Origin: DATLAN01 sp035527455
GTDB taxonomy: Bacteria > Planctomycetota > Planctomycetia > Pirellulales > Thermoguttaceae
Length of the DNA: 5,238 bases
Direction: 5' to 3'
Assembly: GCA_035527455.1 (NCBI GenBank)
Contig: DATLAN010000610.1
Coordinates: 1 to 5,238, forward strand
In this document: in pieces, positions 3,682 to 5,238 of the stretch
Numbering within the stretch: position 1 is the stretch's first letter
Layout: each line of letters opens with the position of its first letter
Notes under the pieces: generated by a model
What the model was told of the DNA's origin: nothing
The model's database searches: none
What the model saw: the letters and a program-made list of their open reading frames with translations, nothing else
Made by a program: the position numbers and the translations under genes

Positions 3682-5238
3682 GTGAAGACTGACAACGTCG
3701 CCGTGTCCTCGCCGTCCGTGGAGAAACGCGCCCGGGATTTCGCCTATCCGTTCCTCTTTCGTCTGCTGCACTGGCTGCTCTGGCCGAGCATAATCGTGCT
3801 GGTGCTGACCGGCTGGAGTCTGCACGCCAGTTCCGCGCCGCAGTGGTCGCTTTTCAAGGGCGTGCTGCCCTCGTTCTTCTGGTTTGGCCGCGTCCACTTC
3901 TGGCACACCTGGGCCGCGCTGGTTTTCTCGCCGGCGGCCGTCGCGGTGGCGTGGATCTGCCTGCGAAACCGCTCCCGCACGCGCCGCAGCCACGTGGTCC
4001 TGCTGGTCGGCTCGTTGGCACTGGTTGTCACCGGCATCCTGTTGTCGACGTGGCTGGGGCCTCCGCTGGCTTACCAAACCAGCCGCTGGGTCCACGCGGT
4101 CGGCGGACTGGTGATCGTTCCGCTGGCGTTCCTTTGGCACGCCCTGATCGGGCTGACCCGTTTCCGCCGGCTGCTGCCGGTGGTGTTCAACGTCTGGGCC
4201 CGGCTCCGTTGGGGCCAGGTCGTCTTCTTCATTCCCGTCGTGCCGGTCACGACCTGCCTGATTCTCAGCGGCCTGCCGACGCATCCCGCCTATCGGGACC
4301 TGGAGGCCCGGCTGATTCCCCATAACGAAGTCGCCACCAACGAACTCGATACGTTGCCTTGGGACGAGGCCCAACCGGTGTTGATCGAGTTGGCCAACGG
4401 GTTCGGCTTCGACCGGGGACAGACGGACGTGACGCTTTGGGCGTTGCACGACGGGGAGGAACTGTTCATCAAAGCCCAGTGGGACGACCCGACCGAAGAT
4501 CGCCGCAACATGCCTTGGGTCAAAACGGCCGAGGGCTGGAAGCGGCTCTACACCGACTACGACGACGAAATGCACTACTACGAAGACAAGTTCTCCCTGC
4601 TCTTCCCCATCGAGCCCGACTGGAAGTTCAATCGCTTCGGCTGTGCCGCGCAGTGCCACGTGGCCGGCGAGCGGCAGTACGGCTACAAGGCCACCAACCG
4701 GCTGGTCGACGTCTGGCACTGGAAGAGCACGCGGACCGATCCCTGCGGCCAGGTGGACGACAAGTTCTGGTCGGAGGACGATCCTGCGAGCAAGGACCGC
4801 GGCCGCTTCGGGGACCCGAAAGAGAGCGGGGGCTACAACAAGAACGAAACGAAAGACCTCAGCCGCCCGGTCGCGCTGCCCCGCGATCCGTGGAAGGTCC
4901 GCCAGGGAATCATCCCCGAGGAGGACGCGGTGGATTACGAGTCGGACGAAGGGGCAAGGATTCTCGCCGAGATTCCCGTCGGGGCGACCATCCCGGGCAT
5001 CATCGCCTCGCCCTTCGTGGGCGACCGGGGCGACGTGGAATGTTTCTCCCGGCACCGTGACGGGGCGTGGCAGTTGTTCCTCCGGCGGAAGCTCGACACG
5101 GGCCACCCTCCCAAGAAAACGGAAGGAGGGGAAGAAGAACAAACCGACCTCGTCTTCGAGCCCGGCAAGTCATACCCCTTCGGTTGCGCCGCCTTCGATC
5201 ACTCGTCGAAACGGCACGCCTACGGGCTGACCCCGTAC
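3682..5238 (+). CDS. Cytochrome b561-like membrane domain fused to ethylbenzene dehydrogenase-type heme domain (3' end outside the window)
   Basis: The frame is open from GTG 3682 to the window edge (519 codons, no stop). Residues 27-200 are a membrane cytochrome b domain. Hydrophobic segments lie near 32-48, 73-92, 104-121, 138-157 and 179-198, and candidate heme b ligands are His30 (RLLHW), His72/His75 (RVHFWH), His138 (RWVHAVGG) and His153. Residues from about 214 match the EB_dh (DOMON-like) family: VTLWALHDGEELFIKAQWDD (250-269), YEDKFSLLFPI (300-310), FGCAAQCH (319-326), DVWHWKSTR (343-351) and a closing F..G(K)SYPFGCAAFDH segment (to 507). In ethylbenzene dehydrogenase this domain binds heme b through a Met and a Lys; Met297 and Lys348 are positional candidates. 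The CX3CH at 321-326 might instead hold a covalent heme. The likely role is moving electrons between a periplasmic redox partner and the quinone pool. Comparison with the family ending suggests only a few residues are missing. Domain calls are firm; the pathway is unknown. Confidence 0.85.
   Translation, partial: MKTDNVAVSSPSVEKRARDFAYPFLFRLLHWLLWPSIIVLVLTGWSLHASSAPQWSLFKGVLPSFFWFGRVHFWHTWAALVFSPAAVAVAWICLRNRSRTRRSHVVLLVGSLALVVTGILLSTWLGPPLAYQTSRWVHAVGGLVIVPLAFLWHALIGLTRFRRLLPVVFNVWARLRWGQVVFFIPVVPVTTCLILSGLPTHPAYRDLEARLIPHNEVATNELDTLPWDEAQPVLIELANGFGFDRGQTDVTLWALHDGEELFIKAQWDDPTEDRRNMPWVKTAEGWKRLYTDYDDEMHYYEDKFSLLFPIEPDWKFNRFGCAAQCHVAGERQYGYKATNRLVDVWHWKSTRTDPCGQVDDKFWSEDDPASKDRGRFGDPKESGGYNKNETKDLSRPVALPRDPWKVRQGIIPEEDAVDYESDEGARILAEIPVGATIPGIIASPFVGDRGDVECFSRHRDGAWQLFLRRKLDTGHPPKKTEGGEEEQTDLVFEPGKSYPFGCAAFDHSSKRHAYGLTPY

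Noticed and set aside
3574..5142. 522-codon open frame on the minus strand opposite the cytochrome gene
   Set aside because: Its composition (Arg, Pro, Gln, Asp, Val rich) and lack of motifs mark it as an antisense shadow; the + strand frame has membrane segments, heme-ligand histidines and EB_dh motifs throughout.
4359..5230. Overlapping plus-strand frames at 4359-5060 and 4643-5230
   Set aside because: Both are Arg/Pro/Ser-rich shadows of the EB_dh domain frame, without homology-like motifs.

Overview
The window is GC-rich (clearly above 55% by eye) bacterial DNA. Its intergenic spacers are packed with GC-rich hairpins, including one built around CACGGGCTGACAAG...CAGCCCGTGGCACCC and another around GCGGGCGGGCTTGCCCGCC. 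From memory these resemble dispersed repeats of Planctomycetota, probably Pirellulales. The protein styles fit that group, but no rRNA or marker gene is present, so the assignment is an inference.

Layout, all genes on the + strand. (1) Positions 1-367 hold the C-terminal end of a ModA-type oxyanion-binding protein. (2) Positions 364-1119 hold a second, complete ModA-like lipoprotein that overlaps the first by ATGA. (3) Positions 1120-1472 are a 353-bp spacer with no gene. It contains a stop-codon hairpin, two related hairpins in opposite orientation, a possible 121-bp miniature element between 9-bp direct repeats, and a C-run tract with 7-8 nt periodicity that ends 5 nt before the next start. 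(4) Positions 1473-2303 encode a ModB-type permease. (5) Positions 2300-3415 encode the ATPase, again with an ATGA overlap. (6) Positions 3416-3681 are a spacer with a perfect 31-bp inverted repeat, a candidate promoter and a ribosome-binding site. (7) Position 3682 to the window edge holds a long gene with no stop inside the window. It encodes a cytochrome b561-like membrane domain fused to an ethylbenzene-dehydrogenase-type heme-binding domain.

Genes 1-5 form a high-affinity importer for molybdate, tungstate or a similar tetrahedral oxyanion: two binding proteins, one permease and one ATPase. The domain in gene 7 is known as the heme b (gamma) subunit of type II DMSO-reductase-family molybdoenzymes such as ethylbenzene dehydrogenase, and in NxrC of nitrite oxidoreductase. 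A plausible reading is that metal import sits next to an electron-transfer protein serving, or derived from partners of, a Mo/W enzyme. No catalytic molybdoenzyme is visible in the window, so this link is inferred.

The main points of interest are the tandem binding proteins, the b561/EB_dh fusion with its CX3CH motif, and the structured repeats in both spacers. I see no CRISPR array, tRNA, rRNA or transposase gene.
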